A stretch of 64,000 nt of DNA from Quillaja saponaria (Eukaryota > Streptophyta > Magnoliopsida > Fabales > Quillajaceae): positions 5,084,001 to 5,148,000 of the forward strand of contig CM055611.1 of assembly GCA_029379385.1 (NCBI GenBank), given 5' to 3'. Made by a program: the position numbers and the translations under genes. Below the pieces are notes generated by a model. It was not told the origin of the DNA. It worked only from the letters and a program-made list of their open reading frames with translations, and did no database searches. Shown one piece after another: positions 12,189-25,200 of the stretch (position 1 is the first letter of the stretch; each line of letters starts with the position of its first letter).

Positions 12189-15100
12189 ATGACTGATATG
12201 TCACTTCTATGTTGTATCAAATTGTGAAGTGGCTTCTTATAGTGTAAATTAGTGTGGAAACTTGTTGAAACTCAACCCACCACGTTGAATTTTGAAGTAG
12301 CCAATATATTTAGAAAATTTTGCCATGTCAATTAAAGATGACCAAATAAATTTATTACTTTGTATGATCCATGTATTTTAATTAAATCATGAGTAAAATA
12401 AAAAAAATTAATTCAATTAATTTTAACTAGCATGATTATAATTCACGGTAGTGATCATATACGAATCAAGAATCATCAATTCACAACATTATTCAATTTG
12501 GCTTATTTTACAATCTATGTAAGTAATGACATAAGTAATGAGGTGGCTTCAACGCTAGGACCTTTATTGATCCAGCAACACCTAGTATGCCAAGCCTATC
12601 TTAGAACTCCAAGGGTCGATTCTCTTAGAAGGTCTATTTGGGAGTTTATTTCCTGCTAATGTAAATTAGGGTTGAATGTTTTACTTTTGGCACATTTTGG
12701 TTTTGAAAATTCTTAGCCTCATTAATTAAACTATGACCTCAACCAATAATTTTTTTTGGTATCATTTCCAATATCTAAGATAGGAACGTATCATTATAAA
12801 AGTCTATGTTATTATAGCGACGGTGTGGAGGGAACTTGTTAAAGTTTTATGTCAATTAAAATGTTGACATAAAACTTAATATAACATTAGTTTTATGTCA
12901 ATTAAAGTTGGCCAAATAAACTTATTACTTCCACCATCCATGTATTTTTTTATAAATAATGAATTAAAATTAGAATAAAAAATTAATTTTAATAATTTTA
13001 ATTGACTTTATTATAATTTTCGTTAGTAATCACATATCATTCAAGGATTATCGAATCATGACAGTAAGTGGAAATTTCTTAGCCTACTTGATTCATACGG
13101 ACTAGTCAGTGCCACACATGTCATGTACATCATTGATTTTTCTAGTAGAGCTGCTGTTGTCATGTTGAAGGAAAAAAAAAAAATTAAATAAAAAAAAATA
13201 AACACACACAAAGGTAGGGGCCAAAGCAAACAGTCTTTAATGTCAAAACTGTAGAAGACAGGATAGATGTTATTTCTCATCTTCTCATTAATTATATTTA
13301 GAAGTTGATTGTATTAAATTATAAATTTTTGTAACAGATATTTTAATATAATTTTAAGATAATAAATATAAAAGTTTGGTATTATTTATTCTAGAGATTG
13401 GTCATAATTTCAGTATTATATAATAATAATTTACTATTTTTAGAATGTGTCAAATTTTAAAAACTATATTTATTACATTTTATCGTTTTATAAGTACCTT
13501 TAGAAAAAATTTTAAATTATTATTATAAATTATAATTTGAATAGATTTTTAATATCATAATTAATTGTTAATATGGCAGTTGAATATTTATTAAATATGT
13601 TATTGGGTGTAATTATATCAATAGCATTTAAATTAAATTATTACTTCCTAGTCACCCTCTTCCCTTCGATTCCCTCATTTCCCTCTTTAGGATAAAGGTA
13701 TAATTATGTGATAAATTATTTATTACATAACACTCAAATTTATTAAAATTACTATAAAAAATTTATGCTTACACATTAATAAAAGCCATTAATCAGAAGT
13801 AAATGTTTGAGAAAACAGTGTTCTTCATGATCAAAGAGAGAGATTAGTATTGGTCAAACAAGATCCTTTGCATAATCATGATATTTTTCATTGGATATTA
13901 ATTAAATGTGGTGGTTAGAATGTAATTATATTGCATCTAAAGTAGTTTATTAAGTACATTCCACTCAATGACATTAAAATCTAAATTGATATTTTCCTCT
14001 TGTAATGGATAAAAATTTAACAGTGTTTGGGTATGGTTTTAGGACAATAGTAAAAATTCCTGTTTGTATATATAGATATATATATATATATATTAAAACC
14101 CTAAAGACGTACTATTTTTAATTATTTTTCTATTCAAATAAATTCTAAATACTAAATTTTTTAATAGTTTTCTATATTTTTAATTTTTGTTTTAATCAAT
14201 TCATTATTTCTAAAATTAATAAGATATCATTTCCTTTCATAATGATTGGCACATCTTTTAAAATTAGAGCATTCTTATTAATTTTTTAAGAAACTTTTAT
14301 TCTTTAATTAATGATATATCATAAATCTATTAATTTTCAAAAGTTATGTTATCTCTTTCTTATTCTTTAATACAATATGTAGAAGTGATAAGAAAAAGAT
14401 AATTTAAAGCATATAATTTTGGAATTAATTTGAATAGTATAACTCATTGGTAGTTAAAGAATGAAATCTTTTAAAATTAACAATATGTTTTCATTTTCTC
14501 CTTTCATATTTATCTTAGAAAGATTAAAGAAAAAATTATTATGTACAAAAACTCATTCCAATGATTAGGACGTGGCCTTAAAGTTGAGTTTGGAATAAAT
14601 CAATATGAGAGTTCAATTCAATTCAATTCAATTTAAATTATTTCTCAATGTTTGGAACAAATCATTTAAGTGATAGAATTCAAAAGAATTAAATTGAACT
14701 ATAGTGTTTGGAATATTATTATAACTAATAGAATTCATTTCATTTTAATAATTTTACAAAATTATCCTTGCATTAGTAAAAAAATAAAAAAGCATTCATA
14801 CAAAAGCAACTTAAATCATTGGTATAGGTCTAATACATTAAAAGAAGGGAAGAGAAATGAGGGGAAGTTGAGGGGGAAGAAAGAAGAGAAGAGATGAGAT
14901 GAGAAATGGGGTAGGAAGAAGAAAAATGGTATATATGTATTTTTAATCTAATTGAATTGAATTCTTAACAAATCATATCAATTTTGATGAGAATTCAAAA
15001 TGAAAAAAAAAATGTTATAAAAGCATGATTTAGAATGAATTGAATTCTCATGAAAGATAAAAACCAAACATAAGATTTTAATCAAAGTTCATTTAGAATG

Positions 15101-15374
15101 AATTGAATTCTATAATTTTTGTGGTTTCAAACACATTCAAATTAATTGTGACAATAAGGTCACCTAATAAAATATCTTATTTAAAATAAAATTACATTTA
15201 TGGAATTCAATTCAATTCTCTTATTTGGGTAGCCAAGTGGACCAAAATAGTTGATTGTGAGTCCACCATGCTCAGGTTCATCTCCCATTGCTAATTTACC
15301 AATTAGGACCTCCTTCAGCACTCTCATGGGATGATCTAAAGAGTTCATAACTACCACTCATACTACATGATGCT
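12189..15374 (-). repeat. Distal upstream region of gene B
   Basis: Non-coding sequence paralogous to 1046-4533 and, more loosely, to 25732-27600 upstream of locus C. It contains a SINE-like head (about 12550-12660), a (TA)n tract (about 14070-14092), a MITE-like element (about 14582-15140) and a SINE head (15230-15285). The ORFs at 12432-12659, 13056-13280 and 14670-14897 lie over these repeats and are not genes. Confidence 0.7.
15230..15285 (+). repeat. tRNA-derived SINE-like head, type 2 (copy B)
   Basis: A box tagccaagtgg at 15230-15240 and B-box-like ggttcatctccc around 15274-15285. It is the paralogue of the copy at 4386 and sits at the same place in the CYP82 unit. Confidence 0.5.
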
Positions 15375-16253
15375 TACTAAGGTTTCATTTTAATTGAAAT
15401 ATTTTTTCCACACTACACCTTATTTAAAAAAGATAAAAAAATAAATAAATACTAGTATTGAATTGAAAATATAAGGATGAAAATTAATTGTTGTTTAACG
15501 AACAAAAAATTTGTTGAGAAGAGAAAACTTGAAATTGATTTGGTGAGCATGTGAGATGAAGTGTTGGTGGCCTATTATCGATTTATCTAAGTTACAAAAT
15601 TTGTAATATAAAAAATAAAATAGTCATTTGAGGTTGGACAAAATAATAACTTATCTTGAACAAATTCTACAAAATAAAATCCTATATAATTGATGTGAAA
15701 TTCAAAATTGAATAAAATATAAATTTCAAATGAATTTCATTTAAATTCTAATACATTTCATTCATTTAAAATATAAAAAGTGTAGAATTAATTTCAAATG
15801 AAATAAATAACATTTTTTTTTAATTTCAAACACACTGTGACGGTATATAAATTTTTATTACTACAATAAATTAAATATTAACCTTTAAAATTTATGTTAT
15901 CATCATCAATTGAGTTTTTGTCATACAAAGAGTCGACTGATAGCGGAGTCTTTGGCTATAGCTTTTCTCCTTCACTTCCTTTTTCTTCACATTCAATTCA
16001 CGGTAGTTGTTTTCCTTTTCCAGCGTTTATTCAAAGGTTGATTTAGAAAGAAACTTTGGACTTATCACCTACGATTGCTTGAAACAAAAGGAAAATATTT
16101 TGAGCTAAGTTAGATCATTATTTAGACATAAATTTTTAATAAAATTAACAGTAGAGATTAACTAAGAAAAAAGACGAAGTGAACCTCATACTTTAAGAAT
16201 GGAAAAAAACTATCTCTCATTATGTAACTCATAAATCCAACAGGCTTTGTACG
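15375..16253. other. Non-coding spacer with homology to the region upstream of locus C
   Basis: AT-rich spacer without a supported ORF. It aligns with about 27590-28440, for example around the shared agagtcgact block at 15930 and 28112. It continues the CYP82 upstream unit beyond the point where copy A is broken by the LTR at 4534. Confidence 0.6.
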
Positions 16254-16275
16254 AAAAAAAAAAAAAAAAAAAAAG
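16254..16275. repeat. Poly(A) tract
   Basis: A run of 22 A residues just before the transposon-like sequence that begins around 16284. Confidence 0.9.
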
Positions 16276-16283
16276 AGTAAAAA

Positions 16284-16676
16284 ATAGGCTAAATTACATT
16301 TTTCGTCCCTACAATTTGAGCGAGAAATCACATTAGTCCTTATAGTCTAAAATCTTTCATGTTAATCTTGAGAATTACAAATTTTGGTCACGTTCATCCT
16401 TGTCGTGACAGATATATATCTTTATGTTAAATTTCTCCCATGTGTTGTAAAGAAGGCCATGTGGATGCCTACTTGGCCAATCAAACACTTTATGCTAAAA
16501 CAGAGGCATTTTCCCCAAACCCTAAAAGCTTTGTTTTCTCCCTTCTCAATTGAACTAAAGTTCCCAAATTTAAAGGCCAACATAGTTAGTCTTCCATTAT
16601 TAGGTTTTCTTAAAGTTTGTTTTTTGAAATTCATCAACTCATCTCTCTCTCTCTCTTTTTGTTTTTGTTTAACAAA
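16284..16676 (+). repeat. Transposon-terminus-like sequence upstream of the GRF pseudogene
   Basis: Begins ggctaaattacatttttcg, a type of sequence common at the ends of plant repeats, and recalls the start at 43652 (ggctaaattacattttcttc). About 390 bp later a GRF zinc-finger ORF starts. I found no matching inverted terminus on the other side, so the element is not delimited. The overlapping ORFs at 16384-16758 and 16422-16637 are not convincing proteins. Confidence 0.4.
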
Positions 16677-17120
16677 ATGGGTGGGTCATCAACTATTTCA
16701 ACTGGAAGTACAAGTGAGGTTAAAGAATTTCTTAGATTCTATCACTGTGGTGAACTAGCCAGGATCTGCACTGCTGTGGGATCATAATGCAGGTCGTAGG
16801 TATTGGTGTTGACCTAATTTATGGGTAAGTAAATGTGATTGATGATTTGGTTTTTGGTTTAGAATGTAAGTGTTTGATTTTTGGTTATTGATGATTTGGT
16901 TTTACATAATGGCTTCACTTGCAATTACTTCATTTGAATTGATGAAGAAATCTGCAAGCGTGGGAGAAATTTAATACTTCATGAAAGGAAAACAATTGCT
17001 CAACAGAGGAATACAATTTTTGAATTGAGGGAAATGGTTCTGTTTTGGAGGAAGGTTGCTATTCTTTTTTGTGTATTGTATGTGCTAGCATTTATGCAAT
17101 GTATGCTTTTCGTTGAGTGA
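16677..17120 (+). pseudogene. GRF zinc-finger protein remnant (At4g04775-like architecture)
   Basis: The start codon at 16677 opens a frame reading FYHCGELARICTA, the first half of a GRF zinc finger. An extra G near 16777-16780 shifts the frame. The second half, DHNAGRRYWC, is in the next frame from 16780 and is followed by a TGA where a cysteine is usual. A splice-donor-like GGTAAGT follows at about 16825. A second exon-like frame at 16941-17120 reads EEICKRGRNL, then a helical stretch and a C-terminal hydrophobic segment ending at TGA. The order of GRF finger, short helix and C-terminal membrane anchor is known from small plant GRF proteins, many of them repeat-associated. Function is unknown. 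The frameshift and stop make it a pseudogene. Confidence 0.6.
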
Positions 17121-18105
17121 AACAAGAAGAATAGGTTAATTTGTAAAGTGTAGCAATGTATGCAATGGTTCCTACTCTTGATGAGTGAAACAAGAAAGGT
17201 GGCAATGCATGCAATTCCTGCTTTGCAATGTATGCTTTCTAATGTAATGTTCATGATAATAGTAATGAGAAAGTGATTTTTCCCAATACACCTGTGATTT
17301 TTCATTTTCAGTTCAAATTTGTGCAATATGATCAAAACCAGTACATTAATGCCTATAGTTGATGACAATCACATAAACTGCTTTGCTACAGGACATTACG
17401 TGTAAATAGAAACAATTAATCAATGACAATATCTACAAATATTTGGAAAAATATAAAAATCTTTTACATGCCAAAAAAAAAAAAAAAAAAAGAAGAAGAA
17501 AAAGAAAATCTTTTACATTCATAAAAACCATATGTCCTAGTTTCCCTCCATATCTCTCATAGAAGCTTCTGTAGGTCTTGACCCTGAAGCTAAATGGACT
17601 AATTTAATTAAAATTTGAGAAGGTTTTGAATTCCTTGGCTAATGTTAGAGAGGTTATAAACTTTGTTATTTGATGCATATCCAAGATAACTCTAGTTTGG
17701 AGTTTGCATTGGAAAGGGGAGTTGGGTCAAAATATTAAGGTTGTTAGTATGTTAGGATTTTATAATGTGAAGTATTTAACACTCACTTAGGTAGGTTAAT
17801 TTTTAGGGTAGCGCCTAGTTCATTAGGTTGGGTTATTATTTTTTATGTGTAAAGTTTTAATTTATACATTTGGTATATGTATGTTTCATTAAGATTTCAA
17901 ATTTTTTTTTTAGTTACTTTTCAGTGTAAAAGGATTAGTTAGTGAAGCTGTGTTAGAATATTTGACATAGAGCCTAGAGAATGTTAGGTGGTTAATAAGG
18001 TGGTTTACGAGAATATTTGGAGTATTCCTACAGTTTTTTTATTTTTTTTTATTTTGAGATCAACAAAATGGTAAGATTTATATTTGGTAGGTGTTGAGTT
18101 TAGAG
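17121..18105. other. Spacer without recognised features
   Basis: AT-rich sequence with a poly(A)/GAA-rich tract near 17472-17510. I see no coding region or clear repeat boundary. The minus-strand ORF at 17000-17368 overlaps the GRF remnant in antisense and is a shadow. Confidence 0.5.
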
Positions 18106-18911
18106 TCATAGTTTGTTACGTTTACATTCTAATTTGTGATCGTTGTCGGTTTTACACCTTTCTATTGGACTTGTCATTAATTATTAATCTTAAAGTATTT
18201 TTTTTTCAATATGGGCAGTGAGAAAACAGAGTCTGTCACTACTACGAACACCGTTATTACTCGTATTGGCCTCGCAGTTCATCTACAAAGCAAAACACCG
18301 TTGTTGCAATTTTCCGACTACCACAAATATTGAGATTTGTCGGAGATTACCATTATCATTAGAGATGACAACGAAATGCTGGAAACACAATATCAATTGT
18401 AATTATTTATATAATTCAAACTTGTAAATTATAGTGTTAACCAATTCCAATTCTTTTGACATTGAAATACATTGTTCATATATCTAATCACATATCCTTA
18501 TAAGTGATACCCTTTCATTTGGGAACAAAAATCTTGGTTTGAGTAAAGCGGTGGTTACTTCTTTTAGAATTTAAGGTTGATTGTTAGTGTCCCCTTTGAG
18601 GAAGCATTGTGGAAGCATAATTTATTTTTATGTTTATGGAGACAAAAAGCTGGTAGTCATAAATTAAAGATACATTATGAATGACGTGTTTCAAATGTAA
18701 GTTGATTTGCTTTTACACCTTATGACTTATGCATATCATATATGAACTTTTATGATCAAGTATTACTTTACTTAGTTTGTAGAGCACAATCATACATATA
18801 TTTACTTTGTTTGATTTGATAATTTATCTTTGACAGAAAGATACATTATTAAACTGACCCAGCAACATCTATACTAGACACATAGTAACATGAAAACAAA
18901 TAGACTAATTA
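18106..18911 (-). repeat. Conserved downstream flank of CYP82 locus C
   Basis: Paralogous to 8261-9166 and 34790-35569, with more substitutions and small deletions than those two show against each other. It is non-coding. Confidence 0.75.
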
Positions 18912-20820
18912 TCAAACGTACAACTCTGGAGAAAGGCGGGGAGTAAGGACAAACTTCAAGAGGAGTTTCCCTCAACAAAGATATGCCTATGGTTTCACTT
19001 ATATCGATCGGTTCATTTGATGGCGTTTTCAAATCAAACCCTTGAAGTAGACGAGCAATTGCCAAGTACATTAACTGTGTGGCAAATGTGTATCCAGGAC
19101 AAGCTCTTCTTCCAAATCCAAAGGGAAGGAGAACAAAATGTTTACCCGAAGCATCTACGCCTTTATGAGTTATGAGAAACCTTTCTAGTTTAAATTTTTC
19201 AGGTTCTGGCCAAACATTTGGATCTCTATGCATTTTCCAAGCATTGACGATTAAATGTGTTCCTTTTGGAACATGATAGCCTTGAACTTGGCAGTCTTCG
19301 TTTGCCAAATGAGGTACCAACACGGGGCCTGGTAGGTATAGCAGCAATGTTTCCTTGACAGTGGCTTGAAGGTAAACCAAGTTGTTGATATTAGAGTATT
19401 CAACTTTTCTTTCCTTGCAACAGTGAAGATCTAATTCCTCTTGGACAAGCTTCAATGTGTGTTTATTCTTCAATAGTAGTGATAAGAGCCATATGACGGT
19501 GGTAGTTGTAGTTTTGGCGCCTCTTACAATAAGACCCTGTAGAATCAAATTTGTTTCAAAATTATAACATGTTTCATAAGTTGCAAGTGAAAAGAAATGT
19601 TAGTGTTGATAGTGTGATACTCTAATTCAATAATGTATAGGGCTGACATGTGCTAAGTCTGACATCGAATATATACTGAGTTGATATATCTATATAACCT
19701 TCAAGAACCAACTAGTTCATACTAGCATTTTAACTCATGTGATGTGCATTGTAAATTTTTTGATACTTGGTACAAGTGGGGCATATAGGCCTAGTTGTAC
19801 CTAACATTTAATGCTTTTTCAGGGGTTTATTGTTTCTCCATCTCTATATCACATAAGAAGAAAAATGAAGAAAACAAATGTAAAAGAAAAACATACCAAA
19901 ATTGAAGCCTTGATAATAGTATCACGCGTATAACTATAGTTGTTTTTCTCGTCAATTGCAGACTACAAGATATCAATAAAATTTGTCAAATGTTGGATCA
20001 CCTTTCTGCTTCATCTTAGTATGTTCTTCAATCCAAGTTACAAAGAGTTCATCCATTTCTTTAGCAAGACGCTTCATAGATTTCAAATTATGTGTTTGAA
20101 AATTAAACCATCCAAGAAACAAAAACAAAGCTGGAAGCATTAACCTGCCCAAATAAGTACATAAATTCATTCGTCATGTACTTGAGACGTTTAACTTCAC
20201 CTTCAGCTGCGTCATGGAAGCTAACTGAATACCCCTTCCTATCATGACTTTTACCATTACATTTAATTGTAGAATTTCGATACATTCACTTATATCCACC
20301 CTCGAATTCCCTCCATTGTTCTTACAAAACAAGAACAAATCTTCAATCATATTATTGATTTCAGAAGCAAAAATAGTACGCTTCAACTCATCAACTCGTT
20401 GAGCAGAGAGGATTTCAAGCCCAGTAACTTTTCTCATGTCTCGCCAATATGCACCATATGAAGAAAATCCATATGATGCATTGTTGTAACCAAGGTGCTT
20501 CCCTGGATTAAACAATGGATGTGATGCAAAAATCTGATCATTTATGGTTAAACATTCCTTGACTATCTTGTGGTTGCTAACAACAAGAGTAGGGTGCACT
20601 CCCATTCAGATCAAGAAAATTGGGCCATATTTATCAGCAAAAGTAGCCAAGGTTCTTTGAAATTGTACCTTTCTACTTAACTGGAGGACATGACCTAAAA
20701 ATGGTAAGGCACCAGATAGGTTCAGGAAGTACCATGCCTTTAGTTTTGGTATTGAATTTTCTCTTTTTCCATAGAAGATTGTAAGATAATAGCAAAGCTA
20801 AAGCCCCAGCTGCTGTTGCT

Positions 20821-20825
20821 GTTAG
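20821..20825. repeat. Left target-site duplication of the Copia element (GTTAG)
   Basis: GTTAG directly precedes the 5' LTR and is repeated at 25709-25713 after the 3' LTR. Joining the two sides restores the CYP82 reading as in genes B and D. Confidence 0.95.
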
Positions 20826-21223
20826 TGTTGAAATAATAAACTTTATTTTCCTATGATAAATTGTTAGTAGGAAGTTAGAAAGGTGTGAGTTATTTTGATG
20901 TAATGAGTTTTAGAGGTAGTTAATTTCTTATAATAGGTGGCTATAAATTATTGTGTACTGGTGGAAGTTTTTTTGTTGTTGTTAATGTGTAATAAAATTA
21001 TAGTAATTGGTTGGAGTCCTTAATGTCTAGGGTAATGGGTGTTAAAGTTATATTAGTGCACATTTAGTTGTGTGAATTTAGAGTTACTATTATGAGTCTT
21101 ATAAATACCTATTATATGTTTTCAATTTGATATAAAAAAAAGAAAAGTTGAAGTTGTCTTTTGAGTATTCTAATTTGTTCATCCTTCTTCAATTTATGTG
21201 TTGTGCTCACCACATTTTTATCA
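20826..21223 (+). repeat. 5' LTR of the Copia element (398 bp)
   Basis: Begins TGTTGAAATAATAAAC and ends TTTTTATCA. A TATA-like tataaata lies at about 21100, placing the likely transcription start in the last 100 bp. The 3' LTR is 400 bp, with some 20 differences. Confidence 0.93.
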
Positions 21224-21226
21224 AAG

Positions 21227-21239
21227 TGGTATCAGAGCC
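21227..21239 (+). promoter_or_regulatory. Primer-binding site (initiator-Met tRNA)
   Basis: TGGTATCAGAGCC, three bases after the 5' LTR. It matches the 3' end complement of plant initiator methionine tRNA, the usual primer of Copia elements. Confidence 0.93.
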
Positions 21240-21267
21240 TAGTTCTCTAATTTGGTGAGTTTGGGAG

Positions 21268-22232
21268 ATGTCTACTAGATCAAGAATGTTCTCATTTCAA
21301 TTTTCTCGTCTTACTAAAGACAACTATAACAATTGGTATCTTCGTATGAAAGCTTTTGGACAAGATGCATGGGAGATCGTAGAGAAAGGATATGACCAAC
21401 CACCAGATGAAGCTGCTTTGTCCGCGGCTCAAAAAGATGCCTTACAAAAGGCTAGGAAGAAGGATCAACAAGTCTCACCCTCATCTATCAAGGGTTGGAT
21501 GAGTCCATGTTTGAGAAAGTGGCACTAGTAACTACTGCAAAGGAAACTTGGGAGATTTTGCAAAGTTCTCTCCAAGGAGTTGAAAACTGAAGACTCGACT
21601 CCAAACATTGAGAGAAGATTTTGAAGCCTTGCACATGAAGGAATCCGAGTCAATTTCGGATTATTTTTCAAGAATGCTAGCCACCGTCAACCAATTAAAA
21701 AGATATGGAGAAAAATGTAGAAAATGTTCGTGTGGTGGAGAAAATCCTTCTCTCTTTGCAACCAAAATTTGACTATATTGTTGTTGTAATCGAAGAATCA
21801 AAAGACTTGGAGGCCATGTCTATTGAGAACCTCATGGGATCATTACAAGCCCATGAAGAAAGATTTAAAAAGAAGGAAGAGAAGCCACTTGAACAAGCTC
21901 TCTAAGCCAATGTTTCTTTCAAAGAAAAAGATGATGTACAAGAAAGAAACCAAAGAGGTCGTGGTCGTGGTCGTGGATGAAGAAAAGGAGGAAGAGGAAG
22001 AAGGGAATATCATTTTGAGAATAATAATGAAGGAAGAGGCTAACAATCATTAAGAAGCAGTGGAAGAGGAAGAGGAAGAGGAAATTACGCAAGACCAAAT
22101 GAGAAAAGGTATGACAAGAACAATGTTGAATGCTATAATTGTCATAAATTTGGTCATTTTGCTTCGGAATGTCGCAATACTAATGTTGTTGAAGAAAATG
22201 CTAATCTACTTGAATACAAAGAAGAAGTGTAA
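21268..22232 (+). pseudogene. Copia gag (capsid and zinc knuckle), frameshifted
   Basis: Starts at ATG 21268 with a typical Copia gag opening ([16 protein letters not shown]). The frame breaks after about 21528 and homology continues in other frames (for example 21705-21905). An Arg/Gly/Glu-rich stretch around 21950-22080 precedes the zinc knuckle CX2CX4HX4C (CYNCHKFGHFASEC) at 22131-22178. A TAA at 22230-22232 separates it from the protease region. Gag packages the element RNA; here it cannot be made intact. Confidence 0.85.
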
Positions 22233-25200
22233 AAGCCAACTTTGTTACTAGCATTCAAATTAGATGAAAATGAGGTGATCAAGAGTTCATGGTACCTTGA
22301 CAATGGTGCAAGCAATCAAATGTGTGGGGACAAAAGAAAATTTTTAGAGATTGATGAAAAAGCGAGTTGATTTGTGACCTTTAGAGACTTTCCAAAATTC
22401 CAATCAAAGGAAAAGGTACCATTTTAATTTATTTGAAAGATTGTGGTCATAAGCTTATTTAGGATGTTTATTATGTTCCAAAATTAAAAAGTAACATTTT
22501 AAGTTTGGAACAACTTTTGGTGAAGAGTTATGAAATCCATATGAAAGATAAAAACCTTTAGCTTAGAGACCAAGATGCTAATCTTATTGCTAAGGTGTCC
22601 ATGACAAGAAACAGGATGTTCATTTTAAATCTCCAAACTGATGGTGCCAAATGTTTGAAGATGTGTGCAAAAGATTTAACATGGCGTTGGCATATGCGGT
22701 TAGGTCATTTGAATTGTGGAGGACTCAAGAATTTGGGAGAGAAAAAGATGGTGTCTGGGTTACCATTCATTGACCACCCAAATCAATTGTGTGAAGCATA
22801 CCTCCTTGGAAAATATGCAAGGAAGAGTTTTCCTAAAGAAGCCACAAAAGCAACCTGAGCCATTTCAGCTTATTCATACCGATGTGTGTGGACCAATCAA
22901 GCCATGCTCATTTGGTAAAAATCATTATTTTTTATTTTTCTTTAATGATTATACTCGCAAAACATGGGTTTATTTTTTGAAGAAAAAATAAAGGCTTTTG
23001 AGGTGTTCAAACAGTTTAAAGGTCTTGTTGAAAAAGAGAGTGGTTATGTAATTATATCTTTAAGGTCTGATAGATGAGGCGAATTCACTTCAAATGAATT
23101 CAATATCTTTTGTGAAACACAAGGAAATTGTCGTCCTTCAACGGTTCCTAGGACACCACAACAAAATGGTGTAGCAGAAAGGAAGAATAGAACAATTCTT
23201 AATATGGCTCAATGTTTATTGAAATCTAAGAATATGCCTAAAGAATTTTGGGCAGAAGCTATTTCTTGTACTATTTATTTATTTAACAGATGTCCAACCA
23301 AAGGTATGGAGAATCAAACACCTCAAGAAGCTTGGAGCGAAAAAAAGCCAAATGTTTCTCACTTGCGAATTTTTGGAAGCATTGCCTATGCCCATGTACC
23401 AAATCAAGAGAAATCCAAACTTGATGATCGAAGTGTGAAGTATGTATTTATTGGCAATGATTCAAATTCCAAAGGATACTAGCTTTATAACCCAAGGAAT
23501 GGAAAAATCAGAGTTAGTAGAAATGTTGAGTTCAATGAAGATGAAACATGGGATTAGGATGTTCAAGAAGAAGAAAGTTACAATTTTTTTCCTTACTTTG
23601 GAAGCCATTACTCCACCTTCACCTTCATCACCAACTCCTTCATCAGAAAAAAGTTCAAGTGAAGGGTCACCAAAAACAAGAAGTCTTCATGATCTTTATG
23701 AAAATACAGAAGTGATAGACGATGTTAATTTATTTTGTCTTGTTGCAGATAGTGAACCATTGTTTTTTAAAGAACCTAAAAATGACAAGAAGTGGAGACA
23801 AGCAATGGATGAGAAGATAAAAGCTATTGAAAAAAAGTGATACTTTGGAGTTGACAAATCTTCCAAAAGATCATAAAGCTATTGGTGTGAAATGGGTGTA
23901 CAAGGCAAAGAAAAATGCAAAATGAGAAGTTGAGAAGTACAAAGCGAGGCTTGTTGCGAAAGGCTATGCACAAAAGTAGGGGATCGATTATGAAAAGGTA
24001 TTTGCTCCTGTTGCTCACTTAGAAACTAATTCCTATTGTTAATCTCCTTTGCAGCCCATAAGCATTGGAAGATTTATCAATTAGGATGTAAAATCTGCTT
24101 TCCTTCCATGGTTTTCTTGAAGAAGAGGTTTATATTGAGCAACCTGAGGGTTATGTAATTGAAGGGGAAGAAGACAAAGTTTTGAAGCTAAAAAAGGCTT
24201 TATATGGCCTAAAACAAAGCACCAATGGCATGGAATAATCGAATTGACAAGTATTTTCAAGCAAATGAGGTTTGTTAGATGTCCACATGAATATGCACTT
24301 TATAGTGAAGGCACATGAAAATGGTAATGTTTTATTTGTTTGCCTTTATGATGGATGATCTAATTTTTATAGGAATTAATCCAATTATGTTTGAAGATTT
24401 CAAGAAGGCAATGACTTGTGAATTTGAGATAACTGCATGGGGCTAATGTTTTACTGCTTGGGCTTTGAAGTGAAGCAAAATGATGGTGGAATTTGTATTT
24501 CACAAGAAGGCTATGCAAAAGATGTTCTTAAGAAATTCCAAATGCTTGATAGTAACTCTGTTAATACACCCATGGAATGTGGAGTGAAGTTGTCGAAGCA
24601 TGATGTTGGAGAGAAGGTAGATCCCACATTATTTAGAAGTCTTGTTGGAAGTTTAAGATACTTGACTTGCACAAGGCTATACATTATTTATGTTGTTGGA
24701 GTAGTGAGTCGTTACATGAAATCTCCTACTTCTACTCACATGAAAACGACTAAAAGAATTCTTTGCTACCTAAGAGGTACACTTGACTATGGCCTATTTT
24801 ATTCTTCTTCACATATTATTGATCTTGTGGGATACTGTGATAGTGATTTTGCTGGAGATTTGAACAATAGAAAAAGCACCACAGGTTTTGTATTTTTCAT
24901 GGGAAATAATGCAATTTCTTAGGTTTCAAAGAAGCAGCCAATTGATACTCTTTCAACTTGTGAGGCTAAATATGTTACTGCTACCTCTTGTACTTGTCAT
25001 GCCATTTAGTTAAGAAGATTGTTGAAGGAGCTACAAGAGCCACAAAAAGAACCAACCCAAATTTTTGTTGACAACAAGTTTGCATTAGCGTTGGCAAAGA
25101 ACCCCATCTTCCATGATAGAAGCAAGCATATAGACACAAGGTATCATTTCATCCGTGAGTGTATTGCCAAGAAAGAAGTGGAAGTCAAATTTGTGAAGTC

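Noticed and set aside
21823..22251. Glu/Lys-rich ORFs on the plus strand and a Ser-rich ORF on the minus strand (21843-22046)
   Set aside because: They are alternative frames of the Arg/Gly-rich part of the Copia gag.
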